Source: Polaribacter sejongensis (GTDB lineage: Bacteria > Bacteroidota > Bacteroidia > Flavobacteriales > Flavobacteriaceae). From it: 64,000 bases of DNA. The DNA is taken from positions 2,549,501 to 2,613,500 of the forward strand of contig NZ_CP150667.1 in the NCBI RefSeq assembly GCF_038024065.1, read 5' to 3'. Made by a program: the position numbers and the translations under genes. Positions 34,001 to 42,945 of this stretch are shown in pieces (position 1 is the first letter of the stretch; the number at the start of each line of letters is the position of its first letter). A model generated the notes under the pieces. That model was not told the origin of the DNA and ran no database searches. It was given only the letters and a program-made list of their open reading frames with translations.

Positions 34001-37000
34001 TGCTTTCGTATACCTCTCTACAGATTCATCATCAAAAATTGCAATAACATCTTCACGTGATGGAATCCCTTTTTTTATATCAAACCTTAAAATATCATAA
34101 ACATAATCAGACCATATAAAAGTATCCGTTGCATTATCATATTCTTGGTAGCCTATTTTAGCTATTTCACTTGCTTTTCTCAAGGAATATTCCTTTTTCT
34201 CTAAAAGTTTTAAAGCATTTTCTATCTTTTCTTTAGATAGCTCTAATTCTTGTTGTGCTTGCTTAGATTCTGTAATATTCTGTAAAATACCTCTTTTACC
34301 AACAATTTCATTCTGTTCATTGTAAATAGGTTGCGCTACATTTCTAACCCAAACAACTTCCTCTTTTAGATTAATAAATTTCAATTCTAGATCATAAGAA
34401 ATACCACTAATAGTAAGTGCTGCAGTTGCTTCTACAAATTTTTCTTGTGATTCTTTATTCATTTTCTTCAAGAGCTCCAGCTCTGATGGAATTCCATTTT
34501 CAGAATTTGATCCAAAAATACGATGCACATATTCAGACCACACAACAGTGTCTGTTAACAAATCATGTTCCCAATATCCTATTTTAGCTACTTTACTAGC
34601 CTCATTCATAGAATTCTTTCTTATTCTTGACAGTTTTAAGGAAGTCTGAATCTCTTCTTTAGAAAGCTCTAATTCTAGTTGAGCTTTTTTAGAAGCTGTA
34701 ATATTTTGTAAGACACCTCTTCTTTTAATAATTCTATTTTGTTGATCGTAAACAGGCTCAACTGCAATTCTAATCCAAACTTCCTCATTTCTTAGGTTTG
34801 TTAATTTCAACTCAATATCAAAAGGAACACCCTCTGTATCTAATCTAAAGGTAGCTTTCCTCATCTTTTCTTGAGATTCTTCGTTAAAAAGTTCTGCAAT
34901 TTTTTCTCGTGAGGGTACGGGTTGTTTTATGTCAAACCCAAAAATATGATATATATATTCTGACCAAATATAAGTTTCAGTTGCAATGTCATCCTCTAAA
35001 TATCCCATTTTAGCCATCTTACTAGCCTCACTCTTAGAAAACTCACTGCTTTCTAACAATTTTAAAGACTTCTGAATCTTTTCTTTAGAAACCTCTAATT
35101 CTAGTTGAACATTTTTAGAAGCTGTAATATCTTGCAAAACACCTCTTCTTTTAATAATTTTATTTTGTTGATCATAAACAGGTTCAACTGCAATTCTAAT
35201 CCAAACTTCTTCCTTTCTTAGGTTTGTCAATTTCAACTCAATATCAAAAGAAACACCCTCAGTATCGAGTTTTAAGGTAGCTTCCCCCATCTTTACTTTA
35301 GATTCCTCGTCAAAAAAATCTGCTATTTCTCTACGTGAAGGCACTGGTTGTTTTATATCAATCCCCAAAATATGATATATATATTCCGACCAAGTAAAAG
35401 TTTCAGTTGCAATGTCATACTCTAGATACCCTATTCTAGCCATTTTACTAGCTTCATTTTTAGAGAACTCACTAATTTCCAACAACTCTAAAGACCTCTG
35501 AATCTCATCTTTAGAAATTTCTAACTCTATTTGAGCATTTTTAGCAGCTGTAATATTATGCACTACACCTCTTCTTCCAATAATTTCATTTTTATCGTTG
35601 TAAACAAGATGAACCACTTGTCTTACCCATAACTCTTTATTTTTTTTATTAATTAATTTCAATTCAATATCATAAAGAGTGCCTTTTAAAGTAAGGTCTA
35701 CAGTAGATTTTGCTAACTTTAACTGAGAATATTTATCGTAAAAAGCTACCATTTCCTTACGTGTTGGAATATCCTCATTTAAAGCCAAACCATAAATTTC
35801 ATACACATAATCAGACCAAACAAAAGAATCAGTTGCTATATCATACTCCCAATGCCCAATTTTAGCCACCCTACTAGACTCAGTTAAAGAATGATCTCTC
35901 TTTTCTAAAAGATGTAACGAAGATTGTATCTTTTCCTTAGACAGTTCTAATTCAGATTGTGCCTTTTTCCATTCAGAGATATTTTGCAACACACCTCTTC
36001 TTCCAATAATTTCATTTTGTTTGTTATATATAGGCTTAGCTACATTTCTTACCCAAACCTCCTCGTTATTTCTATTAATTAATTTTAAAACAATATTATA
36101 AGGTGTGCCATGTGTATTCAACTCTACAGTGGCTGCTAATAATTTATCTAGCGACTCTTTATCACAAACCTTTACTGCTTCTTTATGTGGCGGAATTCCT
36201 TCATTTGGATTTAATCCGTATATATAATAAATATAATCGGACCATGTATATGTATCTTTTGCAGTAATATAATCCCAATACCCTATTTTGGCCATTTTAC
36301 TACTCTCATTTAAAGAGTAGTCCTTTTTTTCTAATTCTTCTAAAGAATTTTGAATCTTTTCATTAGAAAGCTCTAAGGCTAATTGGGCTTTTTTAGAAGT
36401 TGTAATATTCTGTAAAAGACCTCTTCTTCCAATAACTTTATTTTGTTTATCGAATACAGGTTGCACTATATTTCGCACCCAAATTTCTTCCTTTTTTTTA
36501 TTAGTTAACTTTAATTCAATATCATAAGGCGTTCCATTTGAATTCAACTTTAAATTTACTTGCACAATCTTTCTTTGAGATTCTTCATCAAAAAGTGCTA
36601 CAATTTCTTCTCGTGGAGGAATTCCTTTTTTAGAATCAAATCCAAAAATGTCATAATGATAATCAGACCAGATAATATTAACCTGTTCGTTATTATACTC
36701 CCAATAACCAATTTTTGCCATTCTACTCACTTCATTCAAGGCATAATCCTTTTTCTCTAAAAGCTCTAGAGAAGATTGAATCTTTTCTTTTGACAGTTCT
36801 TCTTCAAATTGTGCTTTTTTAAAGGCTGTAATATCCTGCATAATACCTATTCTACCTACAACTTCATTTTGCTCGTTGTAAATAGATTGGGCTACAGTAC
36901 GCTCCCAAACAACTTCATTTTGTTTGTTGACAAACCTTAATTCTACATCACAAGAAACTCCTTTTATAGCAACATCCTTTACAGCCTGTACTATTTTTTC

Positions 37001-38356
37001 TTGTGACTCTTTATCATATAGAGAGATCAGTTCTTTTTGAGAAGGAACTCCATTTACGGGGTCCATTCCATAAATAGTATACATATAATCAGACCAAGTA
37101 AAAGTCTCTGTTTTAATATCATATTCCCAATATCCTATTTTAGCAACTTTACTAGCTTCCTCTAAAGAGTGTTCCTTTTTTTCTAATTCTTCTAAAGAAT
37201 CTTGAAGTTTCTTCTTTGATAAAACTCTCTGCGTAATATCTCTAGCAGAGATAACAAAGTAACTAATTTCATCTCCTTCATAAACGGGAGATGACAAAAA
37301 CTCTAACCAAACAAAATGACCTTCTTTATGATGAACTCTAACAGGAATAGCTTCAGAAATAACACCTCTACTAATCAACTTTTTTGATAGTACTTCGTTT
37401 AAAAACTTAAGATCTTCTTTATGAACAATACTAAAAACTTTTTTACCTACTAAATCTTGTTGTTCGTAGCCTAATATATTCTTTATAGAGGGGCTAATAT
37501 ATTTAAAAGCACCATCTGGTTCTTGTAAGAAAATTAAATCATTAGAGTGATCAGTTAGTATACGATACATCTCTGTAGTTTCTTCAATTACTTTTTCTGC
37601 AGATTCAAATTTCTGCTTGTAAGTTAGAGGCTCAAAAACATCTTTTATTTTAAACACGCCTGTTAGCTGCTTGTTTAAATCAAAAAATCTTAAATAAAAA
37701 TAAAGAAGCGCACTATAAAAGACTGTAAAAACCCCTTTAGATATAAGTCCTGATACGATAATTGACTTTAAATTATCTACTCCCCAAAAATTAAGGGTTA
37801 CAAAGAATAATGTATCAAAACTTACAACAATTAACATGGTAATACAAATGCGTAAGAATAAACATTCTACTCTTTTAGATATATATTCGAATAAAAGTAT
37901 AATTAAAAAAGCATCTAAAAATAACACAATTGTACCAATAAATAATTCTCTTAAACTTATATCGAAAAGGTTTACTGATGCATTATAAGTTCCTTGTATT
38001 GATGTATTATTAAAATGTAAGTTTAATGCCTGTACAAGAATTGTCATTACTATATTTACTATAAACAGCGCATAAATTAGTTTTTTTGTTTCACTGGCAT
38101 CTTCTTTTATATATACCATAAGTATTACAAAGAGAGATGCCGTAAAATAAACAACAGAGCCCGGTGAAACAAAAAAACTATCTGTAATTGAAACAGAAAC
38201 TCTACTGTATAAAAATAATTGTACAAATTGAAATAATCCCAGGCATGCAAACATAACTCCAATACCCAACTGTTTTCTAAGGTGAAATAAAAAAAGAATT
38301 ACCAAAGCAACTAAAGTGCCCTGCATAAACAAAAGGGCTATTTGACTATAATTCAT
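31052..38356 (-). CDS. Giant multi-PAS sensor histidine kinase (HisKA_3 type)
   Basis: 2434 residues. About 1-225 holds around seven membrane helices with no clear sensor family. A PAS domain follows at about 260-380 (MYRILTDHSNDLIFLQEPDG). Then come ten tandem PAS_3-like units of 142 residues (about 395-1795), each opening with AKIGYWEYD-like and WS-Y motifs and closing with GRRG..QNIT. After these are a divergent PAS-like segment (about 1800-1965), another PAS (about 1970-2090), and a PAS nearly identical to the first (about 2095-2210). The kinase core has NIHDHLSQ (phospho-His about 2241) and an HATPase_c domain (EVLTNAIKYA, DNGVGFD, GSGFGLF). It overlaps the NarL regulator. Most family members have far fewer PAS domains. 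Confidence 0.9.
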   Translation of the reverse strand: MNYSQIALLFMQGTLVALVILFLFHLRKQLGIGVMFACLGLFQFVQLFLYSRVSVSITDSFFVSPGSVVYFTASLFVILMVYIKEDASETKKLIYALFIVNIVMTILVQALNLHFNNTSIQGTYNASVNLFDISLRELFIGTIVLFLDAFLIILLFEYISKRVECLFLRICITMLIVVSFDTLFFVTLNFWGVDNLKSIIVSGLISKGVFTVFYSALLYFYLRFFDLNKQLTGVFKIKDVFEPLTYKQKFESAEKVIEETTEMYRILTDHSNDLIFLQEPDGAFKYISPSIKNILGYEQQDLVGKKVFSIVHKEDLKFLNEVLSKKLISRGVISEAIPVRVHHKEGHFVWLEFLSSPVYEGDEISYFVISARDITQRVLSKKKLQDSLEELEKKEHSLEEASKVAKIGYWEYDIKTETFTWSDYMYTIYGMDPVNGVPSQKELISLYDKESQEKIVQAVKDVAIKGVSCDVELRFVNKQNEVVWERTVAQSIYNEQNEVVGRIGIMQDITAFKKAQFEEELSKEKIQSSLELLEKKDYALNEVSRMAKIGYWEYNNEQVNIIWSDYHYDIFGFDSKKGIPPREEIVALFDEESQRKIVQVNLKLNSNGTPYDIELKLTNKKKEEIWVRNIVQPVFDKQNKVIGRRGLLQNITTSKKAQLALELSNEKIQNSLEELEKKDYSLNESSKMAKIGYWDYITAKDTYTWSDYIYYIYGLNPNEGIPPHKEAVKVCDKESLDKLLAATVELNTHGTPYNIVLKLINRNNEEVWVRNVAKPIYNKQNEIIGRRGVLQNISEWKKAQSELELSKEKIQSSLHLLEKRDHSLTESSRVAKIGHWEYDIATDSFVWSDYVYEIYGLALNEDIPTRKEMVAFYDKYSQLKLAKSTVDLTLKGTLYDIELKLINKKNKELWVRQVVHLVYNDKNEIIGRRGVVHNITAAKNAQIELEISKDEIQRSLELLEISEFSKNEASKMARIGYLEYDIATETFTWSEYIYHILGIDIKQPVPSRREIADFFDEESKVKMGEATLKLDTEGVSFDIELKLTNLRKEEVWIRIAVEPVYDQQNKIIKRRGVLQDITASKNVQLELEVSKEKIQKSLKLLESSEFSKSEASKMAKMGYLEDDIATETYIWSEYIYHIFGFDIKQPVPSREKIAELFNEESQEKMRKATFRLDTEGVPFDIELKLTNLRNEEVWIRIAVEPVYDQQNRIIKRRGVLQNITASKKAQLELELSKEEIQTSLKLSRIRKNSMNEASKVAKIGYWEHDLLTDTVVWSEYVHRIFGSNSENGIPSELELLKKMNKESQEKFVEATAALTISGISYDLELKFINLKEEVVWVRNVAQPIYNEQNEIVGKRGILQNITESKQAQQELELSKEKIENALKLLEKKEYSLRKASEIAKIGYQEYDNATDTFIWSDYVYDILRFDIKKGIPSREDVIAIFDDESVERYTKATQELIKNGTPLDCELKLVTNDKEEVWVRNFGQPVYNKQNEVIGRRGVLQDITASKKAQFELEVSKKNIQTSLELLEKSEYSKNEASNLAKIGYLEYDNATDTFVWSEFLFHIFGLDSKDPVPPLKDIINFLDKESQKKMKQVTLDLEQHGIPYDIELRLINKKKEEVWGRMIVQPLFNEQKEVIGRRGVFQDITASKEAQFALELSRENIQRSLELLESSEYSKNEASKMAKIGYLEYDVSTNTVKWSEYLYYIFGLDPKRAVPSLKEIIAFFDKDSQEKIRQVTFDLEFNGSPYDIELKLINKRNEEIWARMIVQPLFNEQKEVIGRRGVFQNITERKQIENENLIITERYRNLFDNATISVWNVDLSAVTEQLEELKKLKISNFRVYLEQHPEVFFSILKKVVINKVNKATVKLFKANSEKEFLEENMENTFGTGAHKVFAEFIISIWKKEKTFTSEVNYKTFKGDEFSALISIPIPLNLEQQKTVPVSIQSIQNIKDAESEKRESLNRLKEAQELAQVGSWSFDFSTKKSEWSDETFRIWDFDLNKPTLEQIDILNRIHKDDLDYFENAASLVYIKGMPYDIEFRICLPNNVEKTIRSICKPIFGKNKEVVSLKGTNQDITAQKKARSEIEKAEEMYRILTDNSNDLICLHEVDSTFKYISPSIHNLLGYEQSELLGTKVFGIVHKEDIKPLLKVMSERTFSNMYTDAFSCRVLHKEGHYVWLEFLSSPVYKDNMINSYISSARDITQWVLAKQEIEEYQSSLQKLTTEMTLIEEKQKKEIATNIHDHLSQSLVISKMKINELKKRPQLKLIDEDLKFIETHISEALENSRKITYELSPPVLYQLGIIEALSWLFDNVETTHKIACVVNSNVDNINLDEVKSILLYRSIQEVLTNAIKYADASLITLDLDKNKFGLDIFITDNGVGFDTSILNSLHNHSGSGFGLFTVQERIKNIQGKFTIKSKINMGTTVKIFIPLSK
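32972..37174 (-). repeat. Ten tandem 426-bp coding repeats inside the kinase gene
   Basis: The array encodes ten PAS units at a constant 142-codon period. For example, the Ala of the AKIG motif is at residues 405, 547 and 689. Neighbouring units share long stretches of nearly identical DNA (compare 33000-33060 with 33420-33490, and 34700-34800 with 35110-35210), pointing to recent duplication and possible copy-number change by recombination. Confidence 0.85.
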
Positions 38357-38460
38357 AGAAATAGGGATAATTATATAGACATAATAAAATGAAAATCTTT
38401 TCTATTTTATATACTACATTAAATATTTTAAGGACTAAGGTAAGTATATTTTTTTTTTAC

Positions 38461-38483
38461 ATATCAATATACAATGTTGATAT
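38461..38483. promoter_or_regulatory. Inverted repeat upstream of the giant kinase
   Basis: ATATCAA and TTGATAT are 7-bp perfect arms nine bases apart, about 105 bases before the kinase ATG and downstream of the glmS terminator. It may be an operator. No clear TAnnTTTG box is seen in 38357-38530. Confidence 0.3.
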
Positions 38484-38530
38484 TTAACTAATCACAAAAT
38501 TTAAGTGTCATATATTACTTTTATTAAATG

Positions 38531-38556
38531 AAAAAACCCAGCTATAAGCTGGGTTT
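38531..38556 (-). terminator. Terminator of glmS
   Basis: AACCCAGCT-ATA-AGCTGGGTT stem; the minus strand continues into TTTTTT. It lies 24 bases after the glmS stop. Confidence 0.8.
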
Positions 38557-38579
38557 AATTTTATAAAGTGTAATAAAAA

Positions 38580-40436
38580 TTACTCTACCGTAACCGATTT
38601 TGCTAAATTTCTTGGTTGATCTACATTCTTACCTAACATCACTGCAACGTGATAGGATAATAATTGAAAAGGAATTGTAGTTAATAACGGTGTTAACGCT
38701 TCTTCTGTTTCAGGAATTTCTATAACATGATCTGCTATATCTCTAACCTGTGTATCTCCTTCTGTTACAATTGCAATAATTTTACCAGACCTCGATTTAA
38801 TTTCTTGAATATTACTCACTACTTTTTCGTAATGACCTTTATTGGTTGCAATAACAAAAATTGGCATGTTCTCATCAATTAAAGCAATTGGACCATGTTT
38901 CATTTCTGCTGCAGGATATCCTTCTGCATGTATGTAAGAAATTTCTTTTAATTTTAAAGCGCCTTCTAATGCTACCGGAAAGTTAAAACCTCTACCTAAA
39001 TACAAACAGTTTTTTGCATCTTTATAAACAGCTGCAATTTCCTTTACTTTTTCATCAATCTTTAAAAGTGCCTCTATTTTAGCCGGAATTAATTCCATTT
39101 TTTGCAAATACATTCTAAAAGCAGAGTCCGACATTGTTCCTTTTGCCTTTGCTAACTTTAAAGAAATTAATGTAAGTACCGTAATTTGAGTTGTAAATGC
39201 TTTTGTTGAAGCTACTCCAATTTCTGGACCAGCATGTGTATAAGCTCCTGCGTGTGTTTCTCTTGCGATAGAAGAACCTACTACATTACAAATACCAAAT
39301 ACAAAAGCTCCTTTAGATTTCGCTAATTTAATAGCAGCTAAAGTATCTGCAGTTTCTCCAGATTGAGAAATTGCAATAACCACATCATTTGGTGTAATTA
39401 TAGGGTTTCTGTATCTAAACTCAGATGCGTACTCAACCTCAACAGGTATACGCGCCATATCTTCTATTAAATACTCACCAACTAAACCAGCATGCCAAGA
39501 AGTACCACAAGCAATAATTATAATTCTATCAGCATTTAAAAACTTATTTAAATTGTCATCTATTCCAGACATTTTAATAAGTCCTTCATTAGGTAACATT
39601 CTACCTCTATAAGTATCTATAATAGCCTTAGGTTGCTCATGAATTTCTTTTAACATGAAATGATCATAACCACCTTTTTCTATCTGATCTAAACTCAGTT
39701 TTAATTTCTGAATATTAGTATCAACCATAGAGTCGTCTTTAATCTTACGAACTTTTATGTCTTTACCAATTTTAACAACTGCCAATTCTTCATCCTCTAA
39801 ATAAATAGCATTCTTTGTATACTCTATAAATGGCGATGCATCAGAAGCAACAAAAAATTCACTATTATCTTTTCCTACTCCAATTGCAATAGGACTTCCT
39901 AATCGAGCAATAACTAACTCATTTGGTTTTGTTTTATCAAAAACAGCAATTGCATAAGCACCTACAACACTTGTTAATGCTAGTTGAACTGCTTGCCCAA
40001 GCTTACAACCTTCGTTCTTTTTTACTTCTTCTATTAGATTAACTAAAACCTCAGTATCTGTATCACTCTTAAAAACATAACCTCTAGATATTAACTCTTT
40101 TTTTAAAGTGTCGTAGTTTTCAATAATACCGTTATGTACAATAACTAATTCACCAGACTGAGAAACATGTGGATGAGAATTTACATCATTTGGCACCCCA
40201 TGAGTAGCCCAACGTGTATGACCAATTCCTATATTTCCTTTTTTTCTTTTTTCGTCATTATCAGTTATAGCTTCTAAATCTGAAACTTTTCCCTTGGTTT
40301 TAGAAAGATGTATTTCTTTCCCATCATACATCATTATCCCAGAACTATCATACCCTCTGTACTCTAGTCTTTTAAGTCCATTTACAACGATCGGGTAAGC
40401 ATCTCTAAAGCCAATATAGCCAGTAATTCCACACAT
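38580..40436 (-). CDS. glmS: Glutamine--fructose-6-phosphate aminotransferase (isomerizing)
   Basis: Makes glucosamine-6-phosphate for peptidoglycan and LPS. 618 residues. The N-terminal glutamine amidotransferase domain begins with the catalytic Cys2 (MCGITGYIG), with HTRWATHG and the HNGIIENY loop. Two SIS sugar-isomerase domains follow (about 290-430 and 460-600), including CGTSWHAGLVGEYLIE, SQSGETADTLAA and the C-terminal LAKSVTVE that closes the active site. It is downstream of the DUF4270 gene with a 27-base gap. No ribozyme-like leader is seen, as expected outside Gram-positives. Confidence 0.97.
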   Translation of the reverse strand: MCGITGYIGFRDAYPIVVNGLKRLEYRGYDSSGIMMYDGKEIHLSKTKGKVSDLEAITDNDEKRKKGNIGIGHTRWATHGVPNDVNSHPHVSQSGELVIVHNGIIENYDTLKKELISRGYVFKSDTDTEVLVNLIEEVKKNEGCKLGQAVQLALTSVVGAYAIAVFDKTKPNELVIARLGSPIAIGVGKDNSEFFVASDASPFIEYTKNAIYLEDEELAVVKIGKDIKVRKIKDDSMVDTNIQKLKLSLDQIEKGGYDHFMLKEIHEQPKAIIDTYRGRMLPNEGLIKMSGIDDNLNKFLNADRIIIIACGTSWHAGLVGEYLIEDMARIPVEVEYASEFRYRNPIITPNDVVIAISQSGETADTLAAIKLAKSKGAFVFGICNVVGSSIARETHAGAYTHAGPEIGVASTKAFTTQITVLTLISLKLAKAKGTMSDSAFRMYLQKMELIPAKIEALLKIDEKVKEIAAVYKDAKNCLYLGRGFNFPVALEGALKLKEISYIHAEGYPAAEMKHGPIALIDENMPIFVIATNKGHYEKVVSNIQEIKSRSGKIIAIVTEGDTQVRDIADHVIEIPETEEALTPLLTTIPFQLLSYHVAVMLGKNVDQPRNLAKSVTVE

Positions 40437-40463
40437 AAAATTTTCTTTTAGTTCGTTTTTTTT

Positions 40464-42032
40464 TTAATCCTTTTTCTCTGAATATGAAATCTTTAACTCT
40501 ACCTTTTTATTACCATTTATAGCTTCATGATTAAAAAGCGTTACTGCCTTCGGATTCCAATTATAATTCTTAAATATAGTATCTGTAACTGTTAGTAAGT
40601 CTGTAGCGTTAATTACTTTAAGTCTTAATGTTGGAGAGTAATTTGTTTCACCACTTAATAAGTCTGAAATATAATCTGTAATTCTAAAAGTGTACTTCTC
40701 TTTCTTTCCATTAGAGTCTCTCTGTAACAAACCTCCAAAAATAGTAGCTCCCTCAGAATAAACATCTTTTACTTGACTGTAAACAGGTGGTACATTTTCA
40801 TCACTCTTGTACAAGAATAATTGATAAGGAACAGCTGTTGTATCTATAGATTGATTAATATAAAAAGTTAAAGAAGCATCATTTATCAACAGATTTCTAG
40901 CTCTTAATTCTTCTATTTTATCAGCAACTCCATTACCATCTGTGTCTGCTCCAAAAAGGTTTATTTTAGCTTCACTTCCTGCAGCTCCTTGTAATACAAT
41001 TTTATCTGAAGGATATACTTTATCATCCATCTTATAAGTACTTGCTCTTACTCCAGATAATAAAAAACTATCATTTTTGTAAATTGTATCTATAATAACT
41101 CCTCCAGCAACAACTGTATTTGTATAATAAACTTCTAGTGATGGCTTAACCGTAGCATTAAAATTAAAAGAAACTAAAGATCCTTCGTCTCCTGTAGCTT
41201 CTAGAATAAGTCCTCTAAAATAGTCATTAAACGCAGCCTGAGAATCAAAATCTGATGATTCATATTTATCTAGGAATAATTCTTTAATTTTATCTTCTTT
41301 TAAAGGAATTACTGCAAAAGGTACTGGTATTGTAGCAGATGTAGAATTAAAATATTTTACAGTATCTTGTGTAGCTACAGTTTCATCACTTAACCATCTT
41401 TTAACTACAATTGAGTCTGTTAAGCTTGGTGAAAATTTAAAATCTGAAGTAAAATTCAACTTAGTTACTTTTTTATCAAACACATCATTAGATTGATAAC
41501 TATTCAATTTTGAAGGTTCTGTAGGATTTAATATACTTAAATAAGTACTGGTTTCATAAACATTTAAATTAAACGCTTTAGTTTGATCTCCTATAATTGA
41601 ATCTAACTCATACGCTGTACCATCATCATTAAAAGTTACTTGATATGGTAATTTTACAAATGCAGTATCTATTGTAGTAACCACAATAGTATCAGAACCG
41701 TAAATATTTTCATCATCAATTACCTTTAAACCTGAACTTAAAGCTAGTTGAGAAACTATAGAAGCTTCTATTTTTTCGTAATCACCATTTGCACCAGTAT
41801 GAACACCTAGTAGATATAAACCTGCCTCTGCAGAAATATTATCAGAAGTAACACTTGTAATAGGGCTATTTTCTATAACAATTCCTTTAACAGTTAAGGT
41901 ATCTGTATCAAACTTTGTATTACTAATAATACTAGACTTAATATCTGTAAAATCTTTTTCACAAGAAATAACAGCTGTAAATACGAATACTAAAGCTACA
42001 ATAAATGTGCTTTTCTCAAAAAATCTCCTCAC
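40464..42032 (-). CDS. DUF4270 lipoprotein
   Basis: A 522-residue surface or periplasmic lipoprotein with lipobox V-I-S-C (Cys24) followed by EKDF. Mature features fit DUF4270: FTDIKSSIISNTKFDTDTLT near the N-terminus, the YLGVHTG-like motif LYLLGVHTGANGDYEKIEAS, and a long beta-rich region ending in LKISYSEKKD. The function is unknown. In flavobacteria it is regularly found next to glmS and a glycogen-synthase-like gene, as here, with gaps of 27 and 12 bases that suggest one transcript. Confidence 0.85.
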   Translation of the reverse strand: MRRFFEKSTFIVALVFVFTAVISCEKDFTDIKSSIISNTKFDTDTLTVKGIVIENSPITSVTSDNISAEAGLYLLGVHTGANGDYEKIEASIVSQLALSSGLKVIDDENIYGSDTIVVTTIDTAFVKLPYQVTFNDDGTAYELDSIIGDQTKAFNLNVYETSTYLSILNPTEPSKLNSYQSNDVFDKKVTKLNFTSDFKFSPSLTDSIVVKRWLSDETVATQDTVKYFNSTSATIPVPFAVIPLKEDKIKELFLDKYESSDFDSQAAFNDYFRGLILEATGDEGSLVSFNFNATVKPSLEVYYTNTVVAGGVIIDTIYKNDSFLLSGVRASTYKMDDKVYPSDKIVLQGAAGSEAKINLFGADTDGNGVADKIEELRARNLLINDASLTFYINQSIDTTAVPYQLFLYKSDENVPPVYSQVKDVYSEGATIFGGLLQRDSNGKKEKYTFRITDYISDLLSGETNYSPTLRLKVINATDLLTVTDTIFKNYNWNPKAVTLFNHEAINGNKKVELKISYSEKKD

Positions 42033-42044
42033 TTTATAAAATAA

Positions 42045-42854
42045 TTAATTAGCTGAAATTAAATCAGCATAAAAATTTAAATAACTTTCCTTTAAATCTT
42101 CAGATTGATATTCTAAAACCGGAATATCTTTACCTTCTATAAAAGAAGTTAATTCTTCTGAAATTTCTTCACTACCATGTATAATTGCGTCAGAATTTTC
42201 TATCGCACTTTTTAATATGTTTGTAAAGTTTGGTGTTTTAATTGTAGCAATTTTCTCGTCACAAATATTATCAAATTTCACTTTATCTGCTAAAGATTCA
42301 TCTAACGTCCCCTCAAAAGGGTTGTTATATAAAGACGTTATGATTTTACTTTCTGTAAACAAAGGTTCTTCTTTATAAAACTCTTTTAAATAAAGAGGTA
42401 AAAGAGAAGCCATCCATCCATGAACATGAATAATATCTGGCGCCCAGTTTAATTTTTTTACGGTTTCTATAACTCCTTTTGCAAAGAAAATAGCGCGCTC
42501 ATCATTATCCTCAAACAAATCATCATCTTCATCTGTAAAAACGGCTTTTCGTTTAAAATATTCTTCATTATCTATAAAATATACTTGCATTCTTTCTTTA
42601 GGAATAGAAGCAACTTTTATAATTAATGGCATATCCATATCATTAACTACTAGATTCATCCCAGATAAACGAATTACTTCGTGTAGCTGATGTCTTCGCT
42701 CGTTAATTACGCCATATCTTGGCATGAAAATTCTTGTTTGTACTCCTTTAGAATGTGCGTTTTTTGCAACATTAAAGGCTGTAGATGATAACTCTGTTTC
42801 GGGTAAGTATGGAACTACTTCAGATGAAACAAATAATATTCTCTTGTCCTTCAT
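42045..42854 (-). CDS. Glycogen synthase-like protein, N-terminal GT5 half only
   Basis: 269 residues resembling only the N-terminal Rossmann domain of GT5 glycogen/starch synthases: RILFVSSEVVPYLPETELSS, FMPRYGVINERRHQLHEVIR, ERMQVYFIDNEEYF, and the DIIHVHGWMASLLPLYL motif. The ADP-glucose-binding K-x-G-G-L motif, usually right after the first strand, is replaced by PETELSS, and the C-terminal GT-B domain is absent. It is therefore unlikely to be a working glycogen synthase on its own. Similar short forms are conserved in flavobacteria. It leads the unit with DUF4270 and glmS and is divergent from panC; a TATTTTTG box lies at 42881-42888 on its strand. Confidence 0.8.
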   Translation of the reverse strand: MKDKRILFVSSEVVPYLPETELSSTAFNVAKNAHSKGVQTRIFMPRYGVINERRHQLHEVIRLSGMNLVVNDMDMPLIIKVASIPKERMQVYFIDNEEYFKRKAVFTDEDDDLFEDNDERAIFFAKGVIETVKKLNWAPDIIHVHGWMASLLPLYLKEFYKEEPLFTESKIITSLYNNPFEGTLDESLADKVKFDNICDEKIATIKTPNFTNILKSAIENSDAIIHGSEEISEELTSFIEGKDIPVLEYQSEDLKESYLNFYADLISAN

Positions 42855-42880
42855 TAAATCAAACTCTTTTATAAGAAGCG

Positions 42881-42928
42881 CAAAAATACAAATTTTTATG
42901 CTAATATCGTGTTAAATTGGTAAGTTTG
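42881..42928. promoter_or_regulatory. Divergent promoter region of the GT5-like gene and panC
   Basis: The minus strand carries TATTTTTG (42881-42888) toward the GT5-like gene; the plus strand carries TAAGTTTG (42921-42928) toward panC, 18 bases before its ATG (42946). Clear TTG -33 elements are lacking for both. Confidence 0.45.
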
Positions 42929-42945
42929 CAGACTCTACTTAATTT

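Noticed and set aside
32972..37174. CRISPR-like array or satellite DNA
   Set aside because: The 426-bp period is fully coding and in one frame, so it is a protein domain repeat.
42855..42945. Riboswitch before panC
   Set aside because: The gap is only 91 bases, shared with a divergent gene, and shows promoter boxes but no aptamer-like structure.
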